The notes under the pieces are model-generated. The model was not told the DNA's origin. It saw only the letters and a program-made list of their open reading frames with translations, and did no database searches. Shown here one piece after another: positions 26,077 to 34,633 of a stretch of DNA of 52,221 bases. The DNA is taken from assembly GCF_025907915.1 (NCBI RefSeq), contig NZ_JAPAAF010000031.1, forward strand, positions 1 through 52,221, written 5' to 3'. The position numbers and the translations under genes were made by a program. Source of the DNA: Gaoshiqia sediminis. Its GTDB lineage: Bacteria > Bacteroidota > Bacteroidia > Bacteroidales > Prolixibacteraceae. How positions within the stretch are numbered: position 1 is the first letter of the stretch; each line of letters begins with the position of its first letter.

Positions 26077-27576
26077 ATGAAAAAAATATTTATCCTATTA
26101 TCAATCATTGTATTTGGTTTGGCAGCTTGCGAAGATGAGTTAAACCAGGTACCAATCTCTGAAATGAGCGCCGATGGCTTCTTTCAGGATGAAAAAGGAT
26201 TTGAACAAGCCATTAATGGAACATATGAAGCACTCAGTACTTATCCTGAAAGACAGTTTCACCTTTCCGATGTTCGTTCTGACAATATTTATGGTGTAGG
26301 TTCCATGGGGGTTCGTTCTCACGAACCTGTTAATAATTTTGCATTCACCTTGGCTGTGAACGAATATATGACCGAGGCTTGGGATAATAACTTCAAAGGA
26401 ATTATGCGCGCCAATACAGTTTTGGAGAACCTTTCGGCCGATTTAGTTCCGGATGAGGCTATGCGAAATCGTTTGGAAGGAGAGGCCAAATTCTTGCGTG
26501 CCCTCTTTTATTTTGACTTGATCCGTTATTTTGGCCCGGTGCCTTTAGTTGATCGCCTGGTTTCGCCGAACGAAGCGCTGGAAATACCCAGAAGTCCTGT
26601 GGCTGATATCTATACGTTGATTATTTCTGACTTGCAGGATGCAGCCCAGAAATTGCCTTCTTCTTATAGCGGAATTAATATTGGCCGGGCTACATCATAC
26701 GCTGCAAAAGGGTTGTTGGCCCGCGTACACCTGACACGTTCCGGACCTGTGCTTCATCCCGACGGTCCATGTCTGGGTGTGAATGAATACAGCCAGGCAT
26801 TAAGTCTATTGAATGAGGTTATTGCCGGCCCATACAGCATGTTGACTGATTATGCGGCCACTTTCGATTTGTTCAACGAAAACAATTCGGATATTGTGTT
26901 TGATATTCAGTTTGCCAGTGGCGGTCTTGGCGTTGGAGCCAGTTATCCGGGAGAGCTGGCTGGATCTGCTTTTTGGAAAGCTGCCGGTTACCCGTATGCA
27001 ATCGGGCTGGAAACTAAAGATGTCTCGTACGACTTGATCAATTCGTATGGTGAAAATGATTCACGTTTGGATTTCAACGTTCAGATTGGCTATATCGATC
27101 CCACGAACGGCCAGTATGTGGAAGATCCTGTGTGTACAAAATTCTCAAGAATAGACCCGGAAACCTGGGGGGCCGATCGATTCGACTTTGGCATCAACTT
27201 TCCGGTGCTTCGCTTTGCCGATGTGCTGTTGATGAAAGCTGAATGTATTTTGCAAGGTGCAAGCGGTACTCAAACCGAAGTCGATAAAATAGTTAGTGAC
27301 GTTCGGGCTCGAGGTGGTTTATCGGCTGTTTCGAATGTTACGATGGATGATTTATTGGAAGAACGCCGTAAAGAATTTTTAGGCGAAGGATTACGTTGGC
27401 ACGACTTGGTACGTACCGGAAAAGTGCTGGATGTGATGAATGCCTGGATTCAGGTTGAAGATGAGTCTGGCCAGATGCGAAGCTCGATTGATTATAAGCA
27501 TATCATTTATCCGATACCTCAATCCCAGATCGATGTAAAAAAAGGTCTGTATGAACAAAACGAAGGTTACGAATAG
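26077..27576 (+). CDS. SusD/RagB-family surface lipoprotein
   Basis: A 499-aa lipoprotein (lipobox LAAC, Cys18), placed on the outer surface as the lid of the SusC barrel. Typical segments are the N-terminal EMSADGFFQDEKGFEQAINGTY, the TPR-like helices with LEGEAKFLRALFYFDLIRYFG, and the conserved end FLLEGLRWHDLVR-like stretch (EFLGEGLRWHDLVRTG) with YPIPQSQIDVKKGL. The gene starts 18 bp after susC and is closed by a strong terminator. It binds the substrate glycan; the identity is unknown. Confidence 0.96.
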   Translation: MKKIFILLSIIVFGLAACEDELNQVPISEMSADGFFQDEKGFEQAINGTYEALSTYPERQFHLSDVRSDNIYGVGSMGVRSHEPVNNFAFTLAVNEYMTEAWDNNFKGIMRANTVLENLSADLVPDEAMRNRLEGEAKFLRALFYFDLIRYFGPVPLVDRLVSPNEALEIPRSPVADIYTLIISDLQDAAQKLPSSYSGINIGRATSYAAKGLLARVHLTRSGPVLHPDGPCLGVNEYSQALSLLNEVIAGPYSMLTDYAATFDLFNENNSDIVFDIQFASGGLGVGASYPGELAGSAFWKAAGYPYAIGLETKDVSYDLINSYGENDSRLDFNVQIGYIDPTNGQYVEDPVCTKFSRIDPETWGADRFDFGINFPVLRFADVLLMKAECILQGASGTQTEVDKIVSDVRARGGLSAVSNVTMDDLLEERRKEFLGEGLRWHDLVRTGKVLDVMNAWIQVEDESGQMRSSIDYKHIIYPIPQSQIDVKKGLYEQNEGYE

Positions 27577-27603
27577 ATGTAATATTTAGCGTTGTTTACT
27601 AAA

Positions 27604-27637
27604 AATCCCGGTCTGTTTGCAGATCGGGATTTTTTTT
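27604..27637 (+). terminator. Rho-independent terminator after susD
   Basis: AATCCCGGTCTG (27604-27615) pairs with CAGATCGGGATT (27620-27631, one G-U), with a TTTG loop and a run of eight T. Confidence 0.93.
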
Positions 27638-27676
27638 GATACAGGATTTTATCGATCAGTATCAGGGATATATGTA

Positions 27677-28252
27677 TCAATTCGACTTCTTTACATACTG
27701 GGTGAGGATGACGATTTGCTGGCCGTTTACTTTGCCTTCTATTTGTTCGGGGTTGTCGTGTACCAGCGAGATGTTGCGAACGGCAGTTCCTCTTTTCGCA
27801 GTAAAACCGCCGCCTTTCACGTTCAGGTCTTTAATCAGTACCACAGTGTCGCCTGCTTGTAGTTGTACTCCGTTGCTGTCCATGTGTTTGATAGCGTCAT
27901 CTTGTCCGGCGCCATCAGCTTTGGCCCAGGCCAGGTTTTCATCGTCCAGGTAAAGCATATCCAGCAGGTCCTGTGGCCAGCCTTCGGCGCGCATCCGGTT
28001 GAGCAGACGCCAAGCCAAAACCTGTATGGCGGGCACCGTACTCCACATGCTGTCGTTCAAGCAGCGGAAATGGTTCGGATCTATCTTGTCCGGATTTGTC
28101 ACCTGATCGAGGCAGGTAGCACACAGTAGGACGCACTTGTCGCTGTTGTTTTCTGTAACCGGCGGGAGGGCGTAAACAGTCAAGCCGTCGGTGGCGCCGC
28201 ACAATTCACAGGTCGATCCGCTTCGTGCCAGCAATGCTTTTTCAATACTCAT
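27677..28252 (-). CDS. PhnA-like zinc-ribbon protein
   Basis: A protein of 191 aa. The N-terminal zinc ribbon shows CELC (residues 15-18) and a second knuckle CATC. The C-terminal third (DSNGVQLQAGDTVVLIKDLNVKGGGFTAKRGTAVRNISLVHDNPEQIEGKVNG) is the SH3-like PhnA domain. Despite the name, E. coli PhnA is not needed for phosphonate breakdown and the molecular role is unknown. There is a middle alpha-helical part rich in Trp and Met. The gene stands alone, convergent with susD. Confidence 0.88.
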   Translation of the reverse strand: MSIEKALLARSGSTCELCGATDGLTVYALPPVTENNSDKCVLLCATCLDQVTNPDKIDPNHFRCLNDSMWSTVPAIQVLAWRLLNRMRAEGWPQDLLDMLYLDDENLAWAKADGAGQDDAIKHMDSNGVQLQAGDTVVLIKDLNVKGGGFTAKRGTAVRNISLVHDNPEQIEGKVNGQQIVILTQYVKKSN

Positions 28253-28306
28253 GGTTTATCTTTTTTAAGTCGGCAAAGATAACTGAAATTGCGGGAATGA
28301 AAATTC

Positions 28307-29014
28307 TCATTTTTCGCTTTCGTCGATCAAGTTGTTTTGTAATAAATTGATGTACTTTCGGATAAACAACTCCTTTTGTTTCAGCTTGTATTGCATGATA
28401 TAGCGGGGATGTTCGAGCGGGATAACCTGGTTGAACCAGTTCATTTTTTTATTCAGGGCTGTCAGGTATTTGTAGTTTTTGTTGTTACCCAGGCAGAAAC
28501 ACGCGTCCCGGTTGATACCAAAGGAGAGTTGTTTCTCCAGCGACTGGATGATGAAAGGTTCGGCTGCCCGGAGCAATTCTTTGCTGTCGTAGTAATTGTA
28601 GTTTAGCTCCCTTCCGTTTTTCTTGATTAAAAAGCCAAGCGGAGAAACGGCGCTGATGTAATAGTCCCGGTAAAACGATTCGGGGCCGCCATAGGCCGCA
28701 ATCATTTCATAGATGAAAACCGAGGAAAGTTCGTGCGTTTCTACACCCGCGATTTCCAACCCACAATCATGCTTTAACCGTTGGGTATCGGTAAACGGAA
28801 TACCCGTTACACCTGCTCCAAACCGGCCTGGGTTTATTCCCAGGATCAATTTCCGCGGATGATCGTCGCTGTAATATTTGCGGTAAAAGCGTGATGAAGC
28901 TTGCAGTGCTGCCGGATTTGCAGCAAACGGATTCATGACGCTGATGTTTTCCGGAAGAAGACCATCAAACTGCAACTCTTGGTTGAACCGGATAACTTTT
29001 TCGGCAAAGGTCAT
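28307..29014 (-). CDS. SMUG2-like uracil-DNA glycosylase family protein (DUF4918)
   Basis: A protein of 235 aa. The loop KLILGINPGRFGAGVTGIPFTD matches motif 1 of SMUG-type glycosylases (G-I-N-P-G), and LEHPRYIMQYK carries the motif 2 His (HPR). The family is listed as DUF4918 and was characterised as SMUG2 in a Pedobacter relative, acting on uracil and related damaged bases in DNA. Predicted role: base excision repair in the cytoplasm. It is adjacent to the PhnA-like gene on the same strand (54 bp gap), perhaps co-transcribed. Confidence 0.88.
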   Translation of the reverse strand: MTFAEKVIRFNQELQFDGLLPENISVMNPFAANPAALQASSRFYRKYYSDDHPRKLILGINPGRFGAGVTGIPFTDTQRLKHDCGLEIAGVETHELSSVFIYEMIAAYGGPESFYRDYYISAVSPLGFLIKKNGRELNYNYYDSKELLRAAEPFIIQSLEKQLSFGINRDACFCLGNNKNYKYLTALNKKMNWFNQVIPLEHPRYIMQYKLKQKELFIRKYINLLQNNLIDESEK

Positions 29015-29074
29015 TTTAAATCCTTCTGGTTATTGGTGCAAATATCAATAGTTTTTTTGGAAATCGGGAAAATA

Positions 29075-29108
29075 AAAACGCCACTTTGTCAATACAAAGC
29101 AGCGTTTT
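29075..29108 (-). terminator. Terminator of the CoA-disulfide reductase fusion gene
   Basis: AAAACGC (29075-29081) and GCGTTTT (29102-29108) enclose CTTTGT/ACAAAG. A/T-rich tails on both sides make it potentially bidirectional. It lies 17 bp after the stop at 29126. Confidence 0.7.
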
Positions 29109-29125
29109 CAACAGAATAATTTCTT

Positions 29126-31618
29126 TTAGATGAACAGGTTGAGGTTCGATTTTTCGGCTTCCTCCAAATAGGTGGCAACCCCGCCGATTTCAACGCCGTC
29201 AATCAGTTCTTCGGCACTAACGCCCATCACGTCCATCGACATCTGGCAGGCAATCATCCGAACTCCGTTGTCGATAGCCGTGCGGATCATATCTTCAATC
29301 GAATCGACGTTTTTGGAAAGCATCCTTTTTTTCATCATCAGCGAGCCCATGCCCAGCATATTCATTTTCGAAAGCTTGAGTTTTCCGGCATCGCCCGGCA
29401 TCATTTTACCAAACATCTTGCCCATCAGGTCTTTTTCTACTTTGGGTTTATGTGTCTTTTTAATGATGTTCAACCCCCAGAACGTGTAGAATAAGGTCAC
29501 CTCTTTGCCCATCGAGGCAGCGCCGTTGGCAATGACCAGGGAAGCCAGGGCGCGATCCATATCATCGCTGAAAACCACCATGGTTTTATTCTGTGGAAGT
29601 TGTGCTGCCACCGGAATGCCTTGCATGTTTGCCACTTGTTTTGGTGCTGCTTTCTCAATGACCGCCGTGATGATGCCTTCGTTGGAATCCACCGAAACCA
29701 GTTTGTTTCCGGTAATGTTGCACCACGATTGCACATCCTTCATAAAACCGGGGTCGCTTGCCTTTTGGAGCAGACGCTCGCCAGGCTGTAGCTTACCGAT
29801 TTCGGTCTTTAACTTCAGGATAGGGCCGGGACATTGCAGTCCGCAGGCATCCACCTCGAAGGTTTTTACCAGATTGTCAATGCTGGCGTTATCCGCAGGT
29901 TTTCCGCGGTAAATGTGATCGTCCTTGGCAATGTAGCTTGATTCGAAGATGTCTTCGTTGCTTTGTTTGCAAGTGGTGTGCTCGTACGTTTTGTAGCCGC
30001 CGCTCAGGTTGTAAACTTCTTCAAAACCGTGTTGCATCAGGATGCGGCAGGCAAAATAGCCCCGAATGCCTACCCCGCAATAGACGATAATTTTCTTGTC
30101 GCGCGGGATTTCATCCAACTGTTCCCGGATTTTGTCCACCTCAATGTTCAGGGATCCTTCAATGTGGCCCAAGGCATGTTCTTCGGGCGTGCGCACATCC
30201 AGCAGGCAAATGTTAGCTGCGTGCAATTGGCTGACATCCTTCCAGTTGATGTTTTTTAGCCTTCCGGTAATGATGTTTTCAGCTACGTAACCGGCCTGGT
30301 TCACGGGGTCTTTTGCCGATGAATACGGTGGGGCGTAGGCGTGTTCAATGTCCTGCAGATCGTAAATGCTGCCGTTATTTAGCAAGACGGTGGCAATCAG
30401 GTCGATGCGTTTGTCGATACCTTGGTAGCCAATCATTTGGGCGCCATACAGTTTCCCTGTTTTGGGCTGAAAGAGGATCTTCAGCGTATAGGGTAAAGCG
30501 CCCGGGTAATAACCGGCGTGTGACGATCCGTGAATAATATTGGAAATATACTCGATTCCTTCGCGTTTCAACGCTTTGGCAGAAAGACCGGTTGATGCCA
30601 CCGTGATGTCGAATACCTTGGCAATGGCCGTGGCAATAGCGCCTTTGTATTGGCGGGTGTTTCCCAACACGATATTGTCGGCAACAATGCGGCCCTGTTT
30701 GTTGGCAGGTCCTGCCAGGTAGGTGTTGACGTACTTCCCGGTAATTGGATGGGGGAACGCAATGGCATCGCCCAACGCGTAAATGTCGGGATCGTTGGTT
30801 TGCAGGTAGCTGTTAACTTTGATCCCGCCGTTTTCGGCCAGCTCCAATCCGGCTTCTTTCACAAGCGTGGTCTCGGGGCGCACACCAATCGACAGGATGA
30901 CCAAGTCGGTTTCAATTTCGCGACCTGACTGCAATTGCACGCTTAAACGCTCATCTTTTCGGGCAAAAGCGCTTACTCCATCTTTCAGGTAGAACTCAAC
31001 CTGCTTGGTCTTCAGGTGTTGGTGAACTTCGGCAGCCATTTCGTAGTCGAGTGGTGCCATCACTTGGCTGGCCATTTCAACAATGGTAACGTTCATGCCC
31101 AGTTTATGGAGGTTCTCGGCCATCTCCAAGCCAATAAAACCGGCACCAATTACCACGGCATGACTGGGCTTGCGGGTGTCGCAAAACGATTTGATTTTAT
31201 CTGTATCCAACACGTTTCGAAGGGTGAAGATAGCCGGATCGTTAATTCCGGCGATGGGAGGTTTCACCGGCTCGGCACCCGGCGAAACGACTAACTTGTC
31301 GTAACTTTCGGTGTAGGTGGCTTTGGTTTGATGGTTCAAGACCTCCACCGTCTTTTCTTCGCGGTTGATCCTGGTAACTTCCTGCATTATGCGTACATCC
31401 ACATTCAGCCGGGCCCGGAAACTTTCCGGGGTTTGAACCAATAGTTTTTCACGCTCGGTAATGGTGCCGCCAATGTAATACGGCAATCCACAATTGGCGT
31501 AGGAAATGTTGGGCCCACGCTCAAACATGATGATCTCTGCATGTTCATCCAATCTTCGTAAGCGGGCAGCAGCAGTTGCACCTCCGGCAACGCCACCTAT
31601 AATCACATATTTTGCCAT
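29126..31618 (-). CDS. CoA-disulfide reductase-like flavoprotein fused to rhodanese, TusA and DsrE domains
   Basis: A protein of 830 aa with four domains. Residues 1 to about 450 form a pyridine-nucleotide disulfide oxidoreductase of the CoA-disulfide reductase group, with FAD motif VIIGGVAGGATAAARLRR and single catalytic Cys43 in SYANCGLPYY. About 465-555 is a rhodanese with active-site loop VYCGVGIRG. About 590-665 is a TusA-like domain with CGLQCPGPILKLK. About 680-830 is a DsrE/F-like domain with the ACQMSMDVMGV cysteine. The set suggests reduction of CoA persulfide or polysulfide and relay of sulfane sulfur between carriers within one chain. The gene is monocistronic with its own promoter and terminator. 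Confidence 0.93.
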   Translation of the reverse strand: MAKYVIIGGVAGGATAAARLRRLDEHAEIIMFERGPNISYANCGLPYYIGGTITEREKLLVQTPESFRARLNVDVRIMQEVTRINREEKTVEVLNHQTKATYTESYDKLVVSPGAEPVKPPIAGINDPAIFTLRNVLDTDKIKSFCDTRKPSHAVVIGAGFIGLEMAENLHKLGMNVTIVEMASQVMAPLDYEMAAEVHQHLKTKQVEFYLKDGVSAFARKDERLSVQLQSGREIETDLVILSIGVRPETTLVKEAGLELAENGGIKVNSYLQTNDPDIYALGDAIAFPHPITGKYVNTYLAGPANKQGRIVADNIVLGNTRQYKGAIATAIAKVFDITVASTGLSAKALKREGIEYISNIIHGSSHAGYYPGALPYTLKILFQPKTGKLYGAQMIGYQGIDKRIDLIATVLLNNGSIYDLQDIEHAYAPPYSSAKDPVNQAGYVAENIITGRLKNINWKDVSQLHAANICLLDVRTPEEHALGHIEGSLNIEVDKIREQLDEIPRDKKIIVYCGVGIRGYFACRILMQHGFEEVYNLSGGYKTYEHTTCKQSNEDIFESSYIAKDDHIYRGKPADNASIDNLVKTFEVDACGLQCPGPILKLKTEIGKLQPGERLLQKASDPGFMKDVQSWCNITGNKLVSVDSNEGIITAVIEKAAPKQVANMQGIPVAAQLPQNKTMVVFSDDMDRALASLVIANGAASMGKEVTLFYTFWGLNIIKKTHKPKVEKDLMGKMFGKMMPGDAGKLKLSKMNMLGMGSLMMKKRMLSKNVDSIEDMIRTAIDNGVRMIACQMSMDVMGVSAEELIDGVEIGGVATYLEEAEKSNLNLFI

Positions 31619-31670
31619 TTTGTTGAAATTAAATTAGTTGCGATGAATTATATTGAGTAAAATAAATATG

Positions 31671-31701
31671 CAAATGTCTATATATTTAAGTGAATGGCAA
31701 A
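31671..31701 (-). promoter_or_regulatory. Candidate promoter of the CoA-disulfide reductase fusion gene
   Basis: On the minus strand, TTTG (31701-31698), 19 nt, then GACATTTG (31678-31671), one mismatch from TAnnTTTG. It lies about 50 nt before the ATG at 31618. Confidence 0.5.
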
Positions 31702-31851
31702 CTGTAACGGAAATCTATCAGCGGGGATTAATATATTCTTAACGTGAGGTGAGCTGATGGTTGGTTTGCGTTGGGATTTCTTCTGTGTCTTGTTGCTTTG
31801 GGCGGTTGCCTTATTTTTTGTTCTTTTGCAGGGTTTTAAAAGAAGTAGGGC

Positions 31852-32589
31852 ATGAAGAAATTTTTAGGATACTTGTTGACACCGGTTTATCTGTTGGTAT
31901 TTGGATTATTGCTGTTGATTTTTCATCCTGTGCAGGTAATTTGCCGCCTGATTGGAGGTTATCCGCTACGAAAAAAATCGGTGGATGTGTTGAATTTCTT
32001 ATTGATATACAGCTTGGTGATTTTGGGGGCGCGCATCCGTTTTCGCGGGTTTGAAAAACTGCCGCAGGGACGTCCGTTTCTGATTGTTTCCAATCACCAA
32101 AGTACGTTGGATATTCCACCTATCGTTTGGGGATTTCGCAAACACCATCCGAAATTTGTTTCCAAGATGGAGCTTGGGAAAGGCATCCCGAGCATTTCGT
32201 ATAACCTGCGGCATGGCGGTTCGGCCCTGATCGACCGGAAAAATGGGCGTCAGTCAATTGTTGAGATCACCAAACTGGGCAAACACATCGAGAAGGAAAC
32301 TTATTGCGCCAGTATTTTCCCAGAAGGTACGCGCAGTAAAAACGGAAAGGTGAAGACTTTCCAACCTGCAGGAGTGGCTTCGTTGTTGCGTGCGGCCCCT
32401 TCCGCGTGGATTGTTCCTTTTGTGATTGACGGCAATAGTAAGTTGATGGAAAAGGGTTATTTCCCGATGCAATTTGGCACCCGCCTGACCTATACTGCTT
32501 TGGAGCCTATTGATCCTGCCGGGCGCGATCCGAAGGAGCTGACCGAAGAGATTGAACGAAAAATCAAACAGCATCTCGGGCAGGCGTAG
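31852..32589 (+). CDS. plsC: 1-acyl-sn-glycerol-3-phosphate acyltransferase
   Basis: A 245-aa enzyme that acylates lysophosphatidate to phosphatidate in phospholipid synthesis at the inner membrane. An N-terminal hydrophobic stretch (about 5-35) precedes the acyltransferase core. The catalytic NHxxxxD motif appears as NHQSTLD (residues 81-87) and the glycerophosphate-binding motif as FPEGTRSKNGK. The basic residues of the HGGSALIDR block fit motif II. The start MKKFLGYLLTP is preceded by an AGAAGTAGGG purine-rich site. It stands alone, divergent from the flavoprotein. Confidence 0.94.
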   Translation: MKKFLGYLLTPVYLLVFGLLLLIFHPVQVICRLIGGYPLRKKSVDVLNFLLIYSLVILGARIRFRGFEKLPQGRPFLIVSNHQSTLDIPPIVWGFRKHHPKFVSKMELGKGIPSISYNLRHGGSALIDRKNGRQSIVEITKLGKHIEKETYCASIFPEGTRSKNGKVKTFQPAGVASLLRAAPSAWIVPFVIDGNSKLMEKGYFPMQFGTRLTYTALEPIDPAGRDPKELTEEIERKIKQHLGQA

Positions 32590-32649
32590 TTTCGGGTTCT
32601 GACTGCAATTTGAGACTCCAGCGACGCTACTCTGCCGGCCTGATCTTTC

Positions 32650-34137
32650 TCAAATTTGTTCCCACCCTTGCCGGTGGTTGTGGCGGATCCAGTCTTCTGC
32701 CATTTGTTTGGCTGGCAAGCTGGTAAAATCCTTGTTGAAGCGAGGATCACCGTTGATCACTTCAAACCGGTCTTTGGTCAGCACTTTTAACTGGTCGCGG
32801 TCGCTGATGTTGGTAAAGCGCATGGCAGCACCATCCCATACTAATTTACGCTGCAAGCTTTGCAGCCGGACGGCCAGCACACCCATCACCACCATTTCGT
32901 TTAGGGGGCCGGCATAGTCGAAGTTGGAAGAGGCTTCCACCCGGTTTTGCGGCATTTCTTTGCAGGCCCTGATCCAGTCTTGCTCGTGTCCGCCTTTCAT
33001 GGCATTGGCAATACGCCGGATTGATTTGACAGGTTGTTCAAAATGTGCCATCTCCCGGGTTGGCAGCAGTGTGGGGTTTTTTGCATATGTCCCGCACATG
33101 ATCCTCCCTTTTGTGCCGTGAAAAATGCAGCCGCCATCGGCATCGCCCATTTGCTCACCAATCTCCAGCTCATCAGGCCGGGGAGGCATTAACCCGCCAT
33201 CGTACCAGCTCACGGTTACCGGGGGCATGGCAACTTTGGGCAGGTTGTCTCGTGCCGGAAAATCATAAACCACTATTTCAGCATTGGGGGCCGACTCGGT
33301 GTTTACCGGCGTTGAACTTGCCTGTACCGCCGACGGGTATTCCAATTTCAGCGCTTTAAAAACGGGGTCGAGGATGTGGCAGGCCATGTCGCCCAGGGCA
33401 CCGGTACCAAAGTCCCACCAGCCGCGCCAGTTCCAGGGGGTATAAACTTCGTGGTACGGGCGGTATTTTGCCGGGCCGATGAATAAGTCCCAATCGAGGG
33501 TTTTTGGAATGCGCATATCCCTGGCGGGCCGCTCCAGGCCTTGCGGCCAGATGGGACGGTTGGTCCATGCATCTACCCGGGTGATCTCGCCTATTTTACC
33601 TGCCCAGATCCATTCGCAAATTTGCCTGATTCCTTCTCCCGAATTGCCCTGGTTGCCCATTTGGGTGGCCACTCCGTACTTGCGGGCGGTTTCGGTAAGC
33701 ACGCGCGACTCGAAGACAGAATGGGTTAGTGGTTTTTGCAGAAAAACATGAATTCCCTGCCGCATAGCCATCAGTGCCGGAAGGGCGTGGGTGTGGTCTG
33801 GCGTGGCAATCATCACCGCGTCGATATTCTTTTGTTTGTCGAACATTTCCCGAAAATCCTTGTAACGGGCTGCCAGCGGCCATTCACGGAAGGAATTCCG
33901 TCCGGCATAGGCTTCGTCCACATCACAGAGGGCAACGATATTTTCGGTGTCCATGTGTTTCAGGTTGCGGTAGCCCATGCCACCAACACCAATCCCGGCA
34001 ATGTTCAGTTTATCGCTGGGGGGCCGGTGTCCGAGTCCGGCAATCACCTGACTGGGCAGGATGCTAAAGGCGGCAACGGCCCCGGCAGTGGTGCCAAGAA
34101 ATTTTCGGCGGTTGAGGGTTGGTTTCTCAGGGTTCAT
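32650..34137 (-). CDS. Tat-exported Gfo/Idh/MocA family oxidoreductase
   Basis: A protein of 495 aa. The N terminus (NRRKFLGTTAG then a hydrophobic run) is a twin-arginine signal, so the protein folds with its NAD(P) cofactor before export. The Rossmann core shows GIGVGGMGYRNL, ALCDVD and ATPDHTHA; the lysine of the usual EKP motif is kept as QKPLT. The C-terminal domain carries WNWRGWWDFGTGALGDMACH. It is a close paralogue of the 34634-36127 gene. Exported members act on sugars or glycosides, for example through 3-keto intermediates, but the substrate is unknown here. The small PpnP gene lies between the two paralogues. Confidence 0.93.
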   Translation of the reverse strand: MNPEKPTLNRRKFLGTTAGAVAAFSILPSQVIAGLGHRPPSDKLNIAGIGVGGMGYRNLKHMDTENIVALCDVDEAYAGRNSFREWPLAARYKDFREMFDKQKNIDAVMIATPDHTHALPALMAMRQGIHVFLQKPLTHSVFESRVLTETARKYGVATQMGNQGNSGEGIRQICEWIWAGKIGEITRVDAWTNRPIWPQGLERPARDMRIPKTLDWDLFIGPAKYRPYHEVYTPWNWRGWWDFGTGALGDMACHILDPVFKALKLEYPSAVQASSTPVNTESAPNAEIVVYDFPARDNLPKVAMPPVTVSWYDGGLMPPRPDELEIGEQMGDADGGCIFHGTKGRIMCGTYAKNPTLLPTREMAHFEQPVKSIRRIANAMKGGHEQDWIRACKEMPQNRVEASSNFDYAGPLNEMVVMGVLAVRLQSLQRKLVWDGAAMRFTNISDRDQLKVLTKDRFEVINGDPRFNKDFTSLPAKQMAEDWIRHNHRQGWEQI

Positions 34138-34221
34138 AGGTTGTGTTTTGGGAATGCTCGTGGCAATTTAGCAAGAAATGCCGACGAACAAAAAAATCCG
34201 CGAGGCGGGCGGCAAAACTTC

Positions 34222-34503
34222 TTATAAATACAAACAGTAGTAGGCGACTTGGCCGTTGGCTTTCACCTTGAAACGAACATCTTTTTCAACCCGGAAGGTT
34301 TCTCCTTTGCTATAGGTTTTCCAATTGGTTTCGCCGGGAAGCATCACGTCAAGCAAGCCGCTGGTGACGGTCATCAGTTCGATGGTGGCAGTGCCGAAGT
34401 CGTATTCGCCGGCTTCCATCACGCCAACAGTGGCAGTTCCCTCAGCATTTTCAAGAGCAACGGATTTAACTGTTCCTCCGAAATATTCATTCACTTTCAA
34501 CAT
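34222..34503 (-). CDS. ppnP: Pyrimidine/purine nucleoside phosphorylase
   Basis: A 93-aa cupin-fold enzyme (DUF1255, E. coli YaiE type) that phosphorolyses several nucleosides to base and ribose-1-phosphate. The whole chain matches the family: MLKVNEYFGGTVKSVALE at the start, GVMEAGEYDFGT, the strand ELMTVTSG, and GETFRVEKDVRFKVKA. The length is exact for the family. It lies between two Tat-exported oxidoreductase genes on the same strand; a strong terminator at 34576-34608 separates it from the upstream one. Confidence 0.95.
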   Translation of the reverse strand: MLKVNEYFGGTVKSVALENAEGTATVGVMEAGEYDFGTATIELMTVTSGLLDVMLPGETNWKTYSKGETFRVEKDVRFKVKANGQVAYYCLYL

Positions 34504-34575
34504 AAAATTTGATTTTTTGGGTTAAAGTTTGAAGCAAAAATAGCAGAATAATGCCGGCTTGGTGCGGGGAGAATG

Positions 34576-34608
34576 AAAAACGGGATAAGAAAATCTTACC
34601 CCGTTTTT
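34576..34608 (-). terminator. Terminator after the second Gfo/Idh/MocA gene
   Basis: AAAAACGGG-A-TAAGA (34576-34590) pairs with TCTTA-C-CCCGTTTTT (34594-34608) with one mismatch and an AAA loop. On the minus strand it follows the stop at 34634 by 25 bp. Confidence 0.88.
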
Positions 34609-34633
34609 ATAGTGGTTTGAAAAGAATACAAAA

